Shown piece after piece: positions 1 through 9,502 of a stretch of DNA of 64,000 nucleotides. The notes beneath the pieces are model-generated. The model saw only the letters and a list, made by a program, of their open reading frames with translations, had not been told where the DNA came from and searched no databases. How positions within the stretch are numbered: the first letter of the stretch is position 1; each line of letters begins with the position of its first letter. The stretch is from Geopsychrobacter electrodiphilus DSM 16401 (lineage in GTDB: Bacteria; Desulfobacterota; Desulfuromonadia; Desulfuromonadales; Geopsychrobacteraceae). A program made the translations under genes and the position numbers. Where the stretch lies: positions 1,302,001 through 1,366,000 of the forward strand of contig NZ_ARWE01000001.1 of NCBI RefSeq assembly GCF_000384395.1, written 5' to 3'.

Positions 1-2276
1 GGGTGTGGGTCACAGATTTGCGTGGCAATCAAGCTGTCAGTGCCTGGGCTGATCCCTACAGGGTCGCACCACCACTGAGCATTGAAGCCCCGATTGCAGG
101 AATCTCTGCTCCGCAGATGGTTGCGACCGTGGCGGTTCCCTGGACGGTGAACGCCAGCGGCGGGGTGGGGGCAAGGACCTATATGTTCGAGTTGGCGCGG
201 GACGCGGGTAAGGTAATCACCATGCAGAGCGGCCCTGCTTCGACCTGGAGCTGGCAACCGGTAGAAGCTGGTGTTTACCGGGTGCGTTCACTGATGTCCG
301 ATGCCTTGGGAAATCAGGTTTCAAGTGACTGGTCGGCGCCCTTCGGAATCGAGCCAAAACTTCAGATTAGATCTTTTTCTACCGATCGGTCTTCTCCGCA
401 GGCCGCACAGACCATGCCTGTCGTCTGGAATATCAGGGTGAGCGGAGGGGTAGGGGAGAAGAGCTATCGGTTTCAGATGGCGTGCAATGGAGATGAGGCG
501 CGCACTGTTCAGGAGGGATTGAGCGCGAGCTGGTCCTGGCGTCCGCTTGAAGCTGGGGATTGCCGCTCACGCGTTATGGTCAAAGACAGCCTCGGTAACC
601 AGTTGCAGGGAGATTGGTCACCCTCCTACCAGATTGTTCCCCCTCTGATTGTTTCTGTACCTGAACCGAATAACCCTGCGGAGCAATATCTTGTTGGCAC
701 CCAGGTCCGTTGGAAAACCCGTGCTTCTGGTGGGGTCGGAAAGAGAACCATTCGTTTCCTGTTCGAGGAGATAGCGGGCCAGCCAGATCAGGTTCAGGAA
801 GGTTCAGAAGCTGTCTGGCTCTGGCGGATAGAAAAACCCGGGTACTACCGAGTCAGTGCCGTTGCCATTGACAGGCTCGGCAACAAGAAAGAGAGCGATT
901 GGTCCGACTGGAAGGAGATCCGGACGCCCCTGGCCCTTGACTCCCTCACCTCTTCATTGTTGTCACCGCAACCGACTTTGGAGAAGGGTCTCTACTGGCG
1001 AGCGAAAATTTCAGGTGGCATCGGGGACGTCACCTGTGAATTCAGAACAATCAGGGACGGTGTCGAGGCAATTGAACAGCAGGGGGGGGCGCCACGCTGG
1101 AACTGGTCTCCAGCTAAAGCAGGTCATTACCGGGTAAAGGTCAGGGTGTTGGATTCCGCAAATCATCTGGTGGAGAGTGACTGGTCAGACGATTATCAAA
1201 TCACCCCGGTCATTACTCCTGCCAGTCGCGTTGCACTTCTGCCGATCGAGAATCTGACAGACGGCAAAGCCCCATTGCAGCAGATAGTTTCTGAGTTCAG
1301 CGACCAACTAAATGGCCGACTGCCACTGCTCGGTGAGAAAAAACTTGAACAGTTCATGCGTGCCCATCGTATGCGCTACTCCGGGGGGATCGATGCGGCC
1401 TTAGCCGCTGCGTTACGTGAGGAAACTGGTACTGAGGCGGTGTTCATTACGTCGCTCGAGACCTGGCATGAAACCCCGCCGCTGCGTATCTCCCTGTTTT
1501 CGCGGCTGGTGACCACCGGGCCCGAGCCCCGGATCATCTGGATGGACAGCATCGGGTTATCAGGAGATGAGGCTGCGGGTCTGTTGGGCCTTGGAAAAAT
1601 AAAGGACATGCATGCTCTGCTTAATCAGGCGATCGGTAAACTGATCACTTCCTTTCAGTCCTATCTGGCCGCCAAGGATCCCAGCTTTCGACATACCCCG
1701 GATCAACAGGTACGACTGATAAATGGGGCTTCGGGTACCGCGGAGAACGCCCTTGGTTCCAGAAAGGCCAGGTATAATCCGCAATTCAGTTTTCGCTCAT
1801 CATCGTTTGATCCGACCAGGAAAATCCGGTTGGCTTTAATCCCATTTTTAAATGTCAACGCGCGCAAGCACGCGGAAAAGATTGTGACTCTGAACACCTT
1901 GAAGCAGCTTTATCGCTATGAAAATATCGAGGTGTTTGAACCCGGAATGATCAGGGAGATTCTGCTGCGCTATCGGATGATCTTGCAGTCCGGACCATCT
2001 TTGGCGACCTCGGATATTTTGGCCGACGCCGGCGTTCTGGGGGCCGATATCATCCTGTCGGGAAAAGTTTTTGATTATCAGGACGCCATCGGCGAAAGCA
2101 AAGTAGATTTCTCCCTACAGGCTTTTGACGGACACACCCGAGAAGTCGTCTGGACTTCTCACAGTTATGCGACTGGAAAAGATGGCGTTTATCTGTTCGA
2201 CCTTGGAAAAATATCGAGCACTCAGGAACTGACCAGCCTCATGACACAGGCAGCAATCAAGCTGCTGGAAGAATAA
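1..2276 (+). CDS. 5'-truncated repeat protein with two C-terminal CsgG/TolB-like modules
   Basis: The reading frame is open at the left edge, and the first visible residues match the end of a repeat unit, so the N-terminus lies outside the window. Four complete ~95-residue repeats follow (about residues 26-119, 120-213, 214-308, 309-403). Each has an SGGVG/SGGIG turn, a W-x-W-x-P-x-x-A/P-G-x-Y/C-R core and a D-x-L-G-N-x-x-x-S/G-D-W end, like Ig/triple-tyrosine beta-sandwich repeats. The rest holds two modules starting RVALLPIEN (about 409-560) and RLALIPFLN (about 610-757), resembling the nucleotide-free fold at the start of CsgG/TolB-type proteins. It lies 67 bp before the PPIase and cytochrome genes, so it may belong to that unit. 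The function is not known. A surface or periplasmic location is inferred. Confidence 0.7.
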   Translation, partial: VWVTDLRGNQAVSAWADPYRVAPPLSIEAPIAGISAPQMVATVAVPWTVNASGGVGARTYMFELARDAGKVITMQSGPASTWSWQPVEAGVYRVRSLMSDALGNQVSSDWSAPFGIEPKLQIRSFSTDRSSPQAAQTMPVVWNIRVSGGVGEKSYRFQMACNGDEARTVQEGLSASWSWRPLEAGDCRSRVMVKDSLGNQLQGDWSPSYQIVPPLIVSVPEPNNPAEQYLVGTQVRWKTRASGGVGKRTIRFLFEEIAGQPDQVQEGSEAVWLWRIEKPGYYRVSAVAIDRLGNKKESDWSDWKEIRTPLALDSLTSSLLSPQPTLEKGLYWRAKISGGIGDVTCEFRTIRDGVEAIEQQGGAPRWNWSPAKAGHYRVKVRVLDSANHLVESDWSDDYQITPVITPASRVALLPIENLTDGKAPLQQIVSEFSDQLNGRLPLLGEKKLEQFMRAHRMRYSGGIDAALAAALREETGTEAVFITSLETWHETPPLRISLFSRLVTTGPEPRIIWMDSIGLSGDEAAGLLGLGKIKDMHALLNQAIGKLITSFQSYLAAKDPSFRHTPDQQVRLINGASGTAENALGSRKARYNPQFSFRSSSFDPTRKIRLALIPFLNVNARKHAEKIVTLNTLKQLYRYENIEVFEPGMIREILLRYRMILQSGPSLATSDILADAGVLGADIILSGKVFDYQDAIGESKVDFSLQAFDGHTREVVWTSHSYATGKDGVYLFDLGKISSTQELTSLMTQAAIKLLEE

Positions 2277-2343
2277 TGCGGTTGCTCGCGCGCCGCCTCT
2301 TGCCGAATCGTGTTTCGCGATTTCGGAGGAAAAGGATGTCACT

Positions 2344-4140
2344 ATGTTAAGAAATTTCTGTCACCTCGTTTCTGCTTTGATTCTGGTTGCAGCTACTTCT
2401 GTTTGCGGATTTGCCTTCGGAGGAGGGGGCCAGGCCGCCGATACCAAGGTGCCGTCAGTACCTGTGGAGTTGAAGGAGCTGACCGTTCCGCTGCGCGCCA
2501 GGGGGGAGATGGTGGTCCGGAATATTCCCCTGTTCTCTGCAAAGTATGCCGATACTCCGGTCGCCATGGTCAATGACGAACCGATCACTATGGCCAAATT
2601 CGCCATGACCCTGGCCAATATGCACAATCAGATGGCCGGTTCCGAAGCTGCGGGTAAACAGGACTATTTCAAGGCTCTCGACCGCCTGATCCAGGTCAAG
2701 CTGGTGGAGCAGGAGGCGCTCAATATCGGCTTTGACCGCACCCCGGAAGTGCGCGCCCAGATGGACAGTTTTGCCCTGACCACCCTGATTCAACAGCTCC
2801 TCGCGCAACAGGTTCTGGATGTCAAGCTGGACGAGAAGGAGATAGATGCGCTGTATCAGAAGATGGCCATCGAGACCAAACTGTTGACCTATAAATTCAA
2901 CGAGAAACCTGACGCCGAAGCCTTTCTGAAGGCCTACAGAGCTGGGGGTGATTTTAAAATACTCGCGGACCAGCAGGTCTCTTCCGGTAAGGCCGCAGGT
3001 GGAGAAAATTCAGATTACATGAAGTTGATCGACCTGTTCCCCTCGGTCGCCAAGGCGGCTTTTTCAATGAAAAAAGGAGAGGTAAGCGATATCTTCCAGG
3101 CCGAGAAGGGGTTCCTGATCTTCCGGCTCGAGGATAAAAAAGTCTACGACGATCCGCAGGTTCGTGATCAGGCGGCGAACACTCTGTTTCAGCAAAAATC
3201 ACGTGAAAAACAGATGAAGTACCTGAAATCTCTGGTGAGAAAATATGCGAAAACCGATGAGAAAGTCATGACTTCGTTCGATTTTGGCAAAATCATGAGC
3301 AAAAAACCGCAAGCTAAAGGAACGGAAATATTTGCGCAGCTAAAAGAGGATAAGCGTCCTCTGGCCACCATCACTGACGGCAAGGAGAAGGTCACCATTA
3401 CGGTCGCTGAGGTGGCTAAAGAGCTTGAAGCTTCTATGTTCCACGGGACGAATATCACCCTTGATGCCAAAAAGATGGATAACCAGAAAGATGACCTGAT
3501 TTACAACAAGGAAGTGGCTGTTGCCGGCAGGATGGAGGCGCAACGCCAGGGGATCGACAAACAGAAGAACTATATCGCCGCAGTTGAAGAGAACAAGGAG
3601 CGCTTGCTGTTTGAAGCCTTTGTCAACAAAGCGGTGGTGCCGGGGCTGACCGTCCGCGATGAGGATGCCAGGAAATATTACTTCAACAATCTTGAAACCT
3701 ACGCTTCTCCGATGATGCTCAAAATGAAGAGTCTGATCTTTAACGATAAAGCCAGAGCCGAAGACGCGTTGCGTAAACTTAAGGCCGGCAGTGATTTCAA
3801 GTGGGTTTCGTCCAACGCGACAGGACTGGCTGATACGACGGACAAGAATATTCTTACCTTTGATGGCAACCTGCTGGCGGCAACTGCCCTCCCGGAAGAT
3901 CTGCAAAAGCTGGTGGGTCAGGCCAAGCAGGGCGATTATTATCTTTACGCCGGACCGGACCAGCTTTTTTATACCCTGCAGGTTGAAAGCGTCTACCCCT
4001 CTGTTGCCAAACCCTACGAGGAGGTCCGTCAGGAGGTCGGGCGGATTCTTTATGGTCAGAAGATCAATGACGCGCTGGCTGATTGGGTGACCAAACTTAA
4101 GGCTGCTTATGAAACCGAAAGCTTTCTGGTACAGAAATAG
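2344..4140 (+). CDS. Secreted parvulin-type peptidyl-prolyl cis-trans isomerase (SurA/PrsA-like)
   Basis: Predicted periplasmic foldase of 598 residues. An N-terminal signal peptide (about residues 1-25, hydrophobic, no clear lipobox) is followed by a SurA-N-like helical segment containing AMVNDEPITMAKFA. A PpiC/parvulin-like domain spans about residues 175-265 (YKFNEKPDAEAFLKAY ... KGEVSDIF). After a long helical linker a second, more diverged domain of similar layout lies near residues 455-560 (LKMKSLIFNDKARAED ... GPDQLFYTLQVESV). Purine-rich AGGAAAAGGA precedes the ATG. It sits directly upstream of two giant cytochromes, which suggests a dedicated chaperone for folding or export of multihaem proteins. 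That role is an inference from position. Isomerase activity is assumed from the family. Confidence 0.85.
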   Translation: MLRNFCHLVSALILVAATSVCGFAFGGGGQAADTKVPSVPVELKELTVPLRARGEMVVRNIPLFSAKYADTPVAMVNDEPITMAKFAMTLANMHNQMAGSEAAGKQDYFKALDRLIQVKLVEQEALNIGFDRTPEVRAQMDSFALTTLIQQLLAQQVLDVKLDEKEIDALYQKMAIETKLLTYKFNEKPDAEAFLKAYRAGGDFKILADQQVSSGKAAGGENSDYMKLIDLFPSVAKAAFSMKKGEVSDIFQAEKGFLIFRLEDKKVYDDPQVRDQAANTLFQQKSREKQMKYLKSLVRKYAKTDEKVMTSFDFGKIMSKKPQAKGTEIFAQLKEDKRPLATITDGKEKVTITVAEVAKELEASMFHGTNITLDAKKMDNQKDDLIYNKEVAVAGRMEAQRQGIDKQKNYIAAVEENKERLLFEAFVNKAVVPGLTVRDEDARKYYFNNLETYASPMMLKMKSLIFNDKARAEDALRKLKAGSDFKWVSSNATGLADTTDKNILTFDGNLLAATALPEDLQKLVGQAKQGDYYLYAGPDQLFYTLQVESVYPSVAKPYEEVRQEVGRILYGQKINDALADWVTKLKAAYETESFLVQK

Positions 4141-4202
4141 TTGTAATTGCTGACGAGGCTGACTGGTCAGGTTCTGAAAAGTTTCAATGAATGGAGTTAT
4201 TC

Positions 4203-6191
4203 ATGATGCGAAAAAACTCTGGTCTGATGAAGACCCTATTTGGGTGTGTGTTGTTGCTTTGTTGCCTTCTGGCCGTGCAAATGGCCTGGCCCGACACAAG
4301 CTATGCCGCGCGAAAATTCAAGAAGAAAGAATGCGCAGACTGCCATGACGATTTCGCCAAAAAATACCTCGGACTGAAAAATCTGCACCCCGGGGTCAAG
4401 GAGGGGAAATGCCAGGATTGTCACCTTTCGCACGGCATCGTCGGCAAACTGTTACTGGTTGAGGATGGCAACGGCCTTTGCTTCCGTTGCCATAAGAAAG
4501 AGGATTTCAATCTGGACAAGAAGGTCGGCGTGCATACCGCCCTGCGGCGCGGGAAATGTACCACCTGTCACAACCCGCATGGGTCCTCCGCGCCTAATCT
4601 GCTGGTCTCCGAAGGTGAAGGCATCTGCTTCACCTGCCATAAAAAGGATAACTTCACCCGCAAGGTCGTGCACGGGATCATTCAGGACAAAGGCTGTCGG
4701 GTCTGCCATCAGCCCCATTATTCGAAGGAGGCGAACCTGCTCACCATGGAACCCGGGAAACTTTGTCTTTCCTGCCATGACAAGAATAAATCAGCTTTCA
4801 AAAAGTCTCATGGCGGGTATCCGGTCGCCGCCAAATCGTGCACCATCTGTCATGATCCGCACAGTTCTGAAAATCCCAACCTGCTCAAGACCAGTCTCCA
4901 TAGCCCGGTCGCCGAAGCGGAATGTTCTGCCTGTCATAATGCTGCAGATTCGGCTAAGCCTTTCGGCTTGAATACTCCCGCCAATGAGCTCTGTCTGAGC
5001 TGCCACGATAGCGGGTCAATCCAGGGGAACGGGGCCGTTAAACATGAGCCATTCAAGGAAGGTAACTGCCTCTCTTGCCACAACCCGCATGCCTCTGAAC
5101 AGAAAACCCTGCTGCTGAATGCCGGCAACAAGCTCTGTTTTAATTGCCATGAAGATACCAGCCATATTATTCGCTTTCCGCACGCGCCGCTGCAAAGCGA
5201 AAAGGGCTGTCTCTCCTGCCATTCTCCGCACTCCGCCGCCTATAAAGGGCTGGTTAATAAGCCGGAGGGGGAACTCTGTTTTGGCTGCCACGCCAAGACA
5301 AAAGAGGACGGTGCGAAGAACAAGCACCAGCATGCTCCGTTTAAGGAGAACATGTGCCTCAGCTGCCACAACCCGCACGGCTCAAGCGCCGAGCACCTTT
5401 TGACCGATCGTGCCGATACCGTCTGCTACAGCTGTCATTCCGGACTTCAGGGTGAGTTTCAGAAGACCATTATTCACAACCCGGTTCAGGGTGGGCAGTG
5501 CATTGCTTGTCACCAAGGTCATGGCTCCGACAATGAAAAACTTCTCAAGGCTACTGGCAAGGAACTGTGCTCCAAGTGCCACGAGGATTCGATTCCTAAA
5601 GACTCTGCGGCTTCACTGCACGAACCCTATGTTGATGATGACTGCTTGACCTGTCACGATCCCCACGCCAGTGACAACAAAGGGATGACCACAGAACCGC
5701 AGAAGGTTCTATGTCTCAATTGCCACAGTGATCTGGCAGAAAGCATTGCTACCGCTGCGGATAGGCATGCACCAGTCTCCGCGGGCAAGTGCACCGAATG
5801 TCATAGTCCGCACCTGTCCAAATTAAAATCGTTATTGTTGGCTGAAACGCCTGATATTTGTCTGAACTGCCATACTGGACTGAAAGCAAAGATGGCGTCA
5901 GAAAAAGTTCATTCTCCTGCTGCCAGGGATTGCCTGCGCTGTCATCAGCCACATGCCTCAAAAGGTTCTCGGTTGCTGGATCAGCCTCTGCAATCGCTGT
6001 GTGGCGAATGTCACGGGTTCGACAAGGTAAGTTTTCAGAAGGCCCACCTGTCGATTGCAGCAGACGATATGAATTGTATCAGCTGCCACGATCCACATTC
6101 ATCGAAGGATCCGAAGTTCTTCAAGCCTGTTATGCACGCCCCCTTCGCCGCTAAGTCCTGCGATGCGTGCCATATTGCCGGGAAGGAGTAA
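4203..6191 (+). CDS. 26-haem c-type cytochrome, doubled CXXCH motif family
   Basis: I count 26 CXXCH haem-attachment motifs in 662 residues, about one per 25 residues. They mostly come in pairs: CxxCH-x-P-H-x-S, about 15 residues with an LL, then L-CxxCH. The signal peptide runs MMRKNSGLMKTLFGC to a probable cut after SYA, so the protein is exported and haem is attached in the periplasm. The ATG at 4203 is preferred over 4191 because GGAG at 4193-4196 is well spaced for 4203 and overlaps the earlier codon. No lipobox is evident and there is no enzymatic domain beyond the haem units, so it is likely a long electron conduit. The next gene, the 16-haem homologue, follows after 12 bp. Electron acceptors and final location cannot be read from the sequence. 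Confidence 0.93.
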   Translation: MMRKNSGLMKTLFGCVLLLCCLLAVQMAWPDTSYAARKFKKKECADCHDDFAKKYLGLKNLHPGVKEGKCQDCHLSHGIVGKLLLVEDGNGLCFRCHKKEDFNLDKKVGVHTALRRGKCTTCHNPHGSSAPNLLVSEGEGICFTCHKKDNFTRKVVHGIIQDKGCRVCHQPHYSKEANLLTMEPGKLCLSCHDKNKSAFKKSHGGYPVAAKSCTICHDPHSSENPNLLKTSLHSPVAEAECSACHNAADSAKPFGLNTPANELCLSCHDSGSIQGNGAVKHEPFKEGNCLSCHNPHASEQKTLLLNAGNKLCFNCHEDTSHIIRFPHAPLQSEKGCLSCHSPHSAAYKGLVNKPEGELCFGCHAKTKEDGAKNKHQHAPFKENMCLSCHNPHGSSAEHLLTDRADTVCYSCHSGLQGEFQKTIIHNPVQGGQCIACHQGHGSDNEKLLKATGKELCSKCHEDSIPKDSAASLHEPYVDDDCLTCHDPHASDNKGMTTEPQKVLCLNCHSDLAESIATAADRHAPVSAGKCTECHSPHLSKLKSLLLAETPDICLNCHTGLKAKMASEKVHSPAARDCLRCHQPHASKGSRLLDQPLQSLCGECHGFDKVSFQKAHLSIAADDMNCISCHDPHSSKDPKFFKPVMHAPFAAKSCDACHIAGKE

Positions 6192-6203
6192 AGGGTGTTC
6201 ACT

Positions 6204-7478
6204 ATGAAATTCCGACAACTCGCCACATTTATTGTTCTGGCAAGTCTGGTTCTGATCCTCGTACCTGTAGCCAGCCGGGCCGAGGGGAAATTCAACCTCA
6301 AACCAGGTGCTATGGGGAAAATCTGCCTGACTTGCCACACGGCTTTTTCAGATAAGCTGAAAGCCAGGTATGTCCATACTCCGCTCACGGAAGGTGAGTG
6401 TACCGGGTGTCACAATCCGCATGCCTCAGGCCACGACAACCTTCTGGATGCTGATGCGAATCTTCTTTGTTACAACTGTCATGACAATATGGTACCGAAA
6501 AAAGCGACCAGTGTTCATCAGGTTGTGGCTGAAGGAAAGTGTGTTGCCTGCCATGATCCCCACGCTTCCAATAATCCATCCAACCTGATCAAGGCTGGCC
6601 AGGAGTTGTGCTTCAGTTGTCACAAGGAGTTGGGTGAGCGCATCGCGACGAATAAGTATAAACACGCGCCGGTGCAGAAGGACTGCCTGCTCTGTCACAC
6701 CCCCCATGCTTCGGAGAAGAACGCCAAACTCTTGAAGACTGAGCAGCCTGCTTTGTGCCTGAAATGCCATAAAACAAACAGTGGCAGCTTTAAAAAGCGG
6801 CATATGAATTACCCGGTCGAAAAGGGGAGATGCACCTCCTGTCACGATCCTCACGGTTCTAATTCTGGAGCGATTCTGGCTGATGTTATCCACAATCCGG
6901 TCAGCAATCAGATGTGTAATCAGTGCCATAACGAGCCTGATTCGGCCAATCCGTTTGGCCTGAAAAAAAATGGTTTCGAAATCTGTCAGGGCTGTCATTA
7001 CGACATGATCAACACCGCCTTCAGTAAAGACCGTGTGCACTGGCCCCTGGTGGACAGGACCGGTTGCATTAACTGTCACACCCCGCATGCTTCAAACAGC
7101 AAGGGCCTGCTGCGCAAACCGATGATCCAGGTGTGTGGGAAGTGTCACGCCGACACCATTGCACGCCAGGAGCGCTCATTTACCAAGCACCAGCCGATCA
7201 GTTCGGGTAATTGCACGGCCTGCCACTCGCCACATGCTTCGGATAATATGTTTCTGCTGAATAAGGCAAAAACGGTCGAAGTCTGCGGTCAGTGCCACGA
7301 CTGGCAGACCCACTCAACTCACCCGATAGGCGACAAGGTTGTTGACCCGCGTAACAGCAACCTCAGGCTTCAATGTCTGAGTTGTCACCGGACTCATGGG
7401 ACTGAATACAAGAGCTTCCTGCATTTCGCTGATGTGCAAAGTCTGTGTGTTCAGTGTCACACCAAGTATCGGAGATAG
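6204..7478 (+). CDS. 16-haem c-type cytochrome, doubled CXXCH motif family
   Basis: Sixteen CXXCH motifs in 424 residues, with the same paired layout as the upstream 26-haem protein (CxxCH-x-PH-x-S ... L-CxxCH), so the two probably arose by duplication and length change. The signal peptide MKFRQLATFIVLASL to about ASRA predicts export. ATG 6204 has AAGGG eight bases upstream. A GTG at 6195, with AAGGAG seven bases upstream, is a real alternative that adds three residues. The last two haem motifs are separated from the rest by a haem-free stretch of about 25 residues (QTHSTHPIGDKV). The NHL gene follows after 3 bp, which points to one transcript. A role in periplasmic or extracellular electron transfer is inferred. 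Confidence 0.92.
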   Translation: MKFRQLATFIVLASLVLILVPVASRAEGKFNLKPGAMGKICLTCHTAFSDKLKARYVHTPLTEGECTGCHNPHASGHDNLLDADANLLCYNCHDNMVPKKATSVHQVVAEGKCVACHDPHASNNPSNLIKAGQELCFSCHKELGERIATNKYKHAPVQKDCLLCHTPHASEKNAKLLKTEQPALCLKCHKTNSGSFKKRHMNYPVEKGRCTSCHDPHGSNSGAILADVIHNPVSNQMCNQCHNEPDSANPFGLKKNGFEICQGCHYDMINTAFSKDRVHWPLVDRTGCINCHTPHASNSKGLLRKPMIQVCGKCHADTIARQERSFTKHQPISSGNCTACHSPHASDNMFLLNKAKTVEVCGQCHDWQTHSTHPIGDKVVDPRNSNLRLQCLSCHRTHGTEYKSFLHFADVQSLCVQCHTKYRR

Positions 7479-7481
7479 ATC

Positions 7482-8381
7482 ATGCGAAATATTCTGATTA
7501 TAATTACAGCCTTTTGTCTTTGGTTTCCGCTCACCGGGCTGGCGACTGAAACGGTTAAGCTGAAGCATATTAAATCCATCTATAGTGACAGTGCCGGGGT
7601 GGGCCTCAAATACCCGGAAGGGGTTGCCTGTAACAACACGTCATTCGTGGTGGCCGATACCGGGAACCGGCAACTGGTAAGGTTTAAGTTGCAGGATCAG
7701 ACGTTCAGCCCGGAAAGTTCAATGACGCTGACGGACTCTTCACCGCGAACAGTGCAATTGACTGCGCTGGGCGATATATACGTGCTGGACGCCAAGGCCC
7801 GTAACATTCTCAAATTGAATGCAGCTGGTGAGAGTCAGGGGAAGCTAGCTATCAAGGGTTTGGCAGACGCGGATAAAATAGTTCCGAAAAGCTTCAAGCT
7901 TGATAGTGCGGGCAATATCTATCTGCTGGATATCTTTGCTAACCGGGTGATTGTTGCTGGTCCGGATCAAACCTTTATCCGGCAGATTAATTTCCCGGCA
8001 AGGTTCGGTTTCTTTTCGGATCTTGCGGTCAACAATCAGGGGTCAATCTACTTACTTGACAGTGTTGACGCCGATATTTTTGTGGCGGAACCTGGCGCTG
8101 ATGCATTTGTCCAATTGACGAAAGGGTTGAAAGAGTACGTCAACTTTCCGGCCAATATTGCGGTGGACGGACACGGCATCATTTTTCTGTCAGATCAGAA
8201 TGGCAGCGGGTTGGTTCTGATCGGGAGAGCTGGGTCTTTCCTGGGGCGAAAACTTGGTTCCGGTTGGGATGAGGGGCAGTTGCAGTATCCGGCACAGATC
8301 TGCATCAACGATCAATATCAGCTGTTTGTCGCTGATCGCAACAACAATCGGGTGCAGGTGTTCAGTATCCTAGCCGAATAG
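7482..8381 (+). CDS. Secreted NHL-repeat beta-propeller protein
   Basis: 299 residues with a signal peptide (MRNILIIITAFCLWF to about GLA). About six NHL-like blades are visible, for example GVACNNTSFVVADTGNRQL, DIYVLDAKARNILKL, GNIYLLDIFANRVIV, GSIYLLDSVDADIFV, GIIFLSDQNGSGLVLI and QLFVADRNNNRVQVF. The family forms a six-bladed propeller that binds proteins or ligands and usually has no catalysis. It is only 3 bp from the 16-haem gene. NHL proteins often sit beside multihaem cytochromes in metal-reducing bacteria, so a scaffold or docking role for the cytochromes is plausible but inferred. Confidence 0.85.
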   Translation: MRNILIIITAFCLWFPLTGLATETVKLKHIKSIYSDSAGVGLKYPEGVACNNTSFVVADTGNRQLVRFKLQDQTFSPESSMTLTDSSPRTVQLTALGDIYVLDAKARNILKLNAAGESQGKLAIKGLADADKIVPKSFKLDSAGNIYLLDIFANRVIVAGPDQTFIRQINFPARFGFFSDLAVNNQGSIYLLDSVDADIFVAEPGADAFVQLTKGLKEYVNFPANIAVDGHGIIFLSDQNGSGLVLIGRAGSFLGRKLGSGWDEGQLQYPAQICINDQYQLFVADRNNNRVQVFSILAE

Positions 8382-8428
8382 TCAGGTTTTTAGGGATTGT
8401 CTATTCGTCTAGATTGTACAGGGGTTTG

Positions 8429-9454
8429 ATGTTGTCATTTTGTTCGCAAAAATGCATACGGATATGCCTGGTGGCCGTGGCTGTTGCCACGGCCACCGCG
8501 CTGATATTTTTATTTTTCTGCAATCTCTTGTTCGCGGCCTTAGACACTGCGAGGGATAGCTCTGCCGATGAAGAATGTATCCGTTGCCATGTTGCTGTTT
8601 ATAACAGGGGACTGGCCATGACAACCATCCATACCCCTTTCTGGGAGAGGCGCTGCGTGGTCTGTCATCTGGAAGACGGTGTGTCCTGGTCTGCTGGCCG
8701 TAGTGTGGCCGCAAAGGCATCTATCAACGGGAAGCTCGTCGACCAGGGGGACATGTGGCGTAAGCTACAGACCTATTCGCAATCTGCCGGTCCTGTGATG
8801 GATCATCTGATAAAAATCCCTGATCTGGAAATCTCCGCCGCGTATCGCTTGCGAATTGTCGTCAGCTCTCAGGATCGCACTGCCGGCGGGAAAAATCATC
8901 AAAGTCTCTGGTTGGGGTTAAAACCGAACGAAATATCCGAGCCCGGAGGTGCCGCGCAACTTCGGACGCGCGATGGTTTGACTTCTTCGATCAGCGCGTT
9001 TGTCAAGGAGATCACTCTGGCCCGTAAGAACTCCACTATTGAAGCCTCATGGGCAACGGCTCAGCCTCTCTATGGTTGGGTTGAACTGCAACCTCTGGCA
9101 GGGCTAAGTCTGACGAAACTTGATGTGAATCCGAGTACGTCAGCGGACCTTTCTGCGACCCGGAAGCAACATTCGCTTCTACGAAATTCGGAAGACCTGG
9201 CGATTAACGCCTGTTACCAGTGTCACCCGGAGTCAAGCCTGGGCACTTCACATCCGGTGCGGCTATATGGGGGTAAGGATGTCCGTATACCTGAAGAGCT
9301 TCCTACTGTAAACGGGATGCTGACCTGTGTCACCTGTCACGATCCCCACGGTTCCGCAGGGAAGATGCTAGTAAGGGAGACGATAAAAACCAAGCTCTGC
9401 GTCGCCTGTCATTACATCTTCAAAAATAGTTCAAAAAGTACAATGTTTAACTGA
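8429..9454 (+). CDS. Membrane-anchored 5-haem c-type cytochrome
   Basis: About 341 residues with five CXXCH motifs: two near the N-terminus (CIRCH, CVVCH), then a haem-free beta-rich middle of about 160 residues, then CYQCH, CVTCH and CVACH. The last pair has the CVTCHDPHGS doubled-motif form. A hydrophobic segment at about residues 12-37 is a signal anchor or signal peptide. ATG 8429 was chosen over an upstream TTG at 8414 because AGGGG lies just before it. The middle region (about residues 95-260) resembles no enzyme I recognise and may be an Ig-like or FN3-like spacer. Its place at the end of the cytochrome run suggests that it passes electrons between the inner membrane and the larger cytochromes (inference). 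Confidence 0.85.
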   Translation: MLSFCSQKCIRICLVAVAVATATALIFLFFCNLLFAALDTARDSSADEECIRCHVAVYNRGLAMTTIHTPFWERRCVVCHLEDGVSWSAGRSVAAKASINGKLVDQGDMWRKLQTYSQSAGPVMDHLIKIPDLEISAAYRLRIVVSSQDRTAGGKNHQSLWLGLKPNEISEPGGAAQLRTRDGLTSSISAFVKEITLARKNSTIEASWATAQPLYGWVELQPLAGLSLTKLDVNPSTSADLSATRKQHSLLRNSEDLAINACYQCHPESSLGTSHPVRLYGGKDVRIPEELPTVNGMLTCVTCHDPHGSAGKMLVRETIKTKLCVACHYIFKNSSKSTMFN

Positions 9455-9502
9455 TCCCTTTCTGTCCGTTCAGATGTTTGCCGTTGATCAGGAGCTGTAC
9501 AC

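Noticed and set aside
4450-5380. Long minus-strand open frames opposite the 26-haem gene
   Set aside because: They mirror CXXCH codons, have no ribosome site and no family match; they are shadows of the repeated coding sequence.
8375-8407. CGAATAG...CTATTCG inverted repeat after the NHL gene
   Set aside because: Only 7 bp with a long loop and no T-run; too weak for a terminator call.
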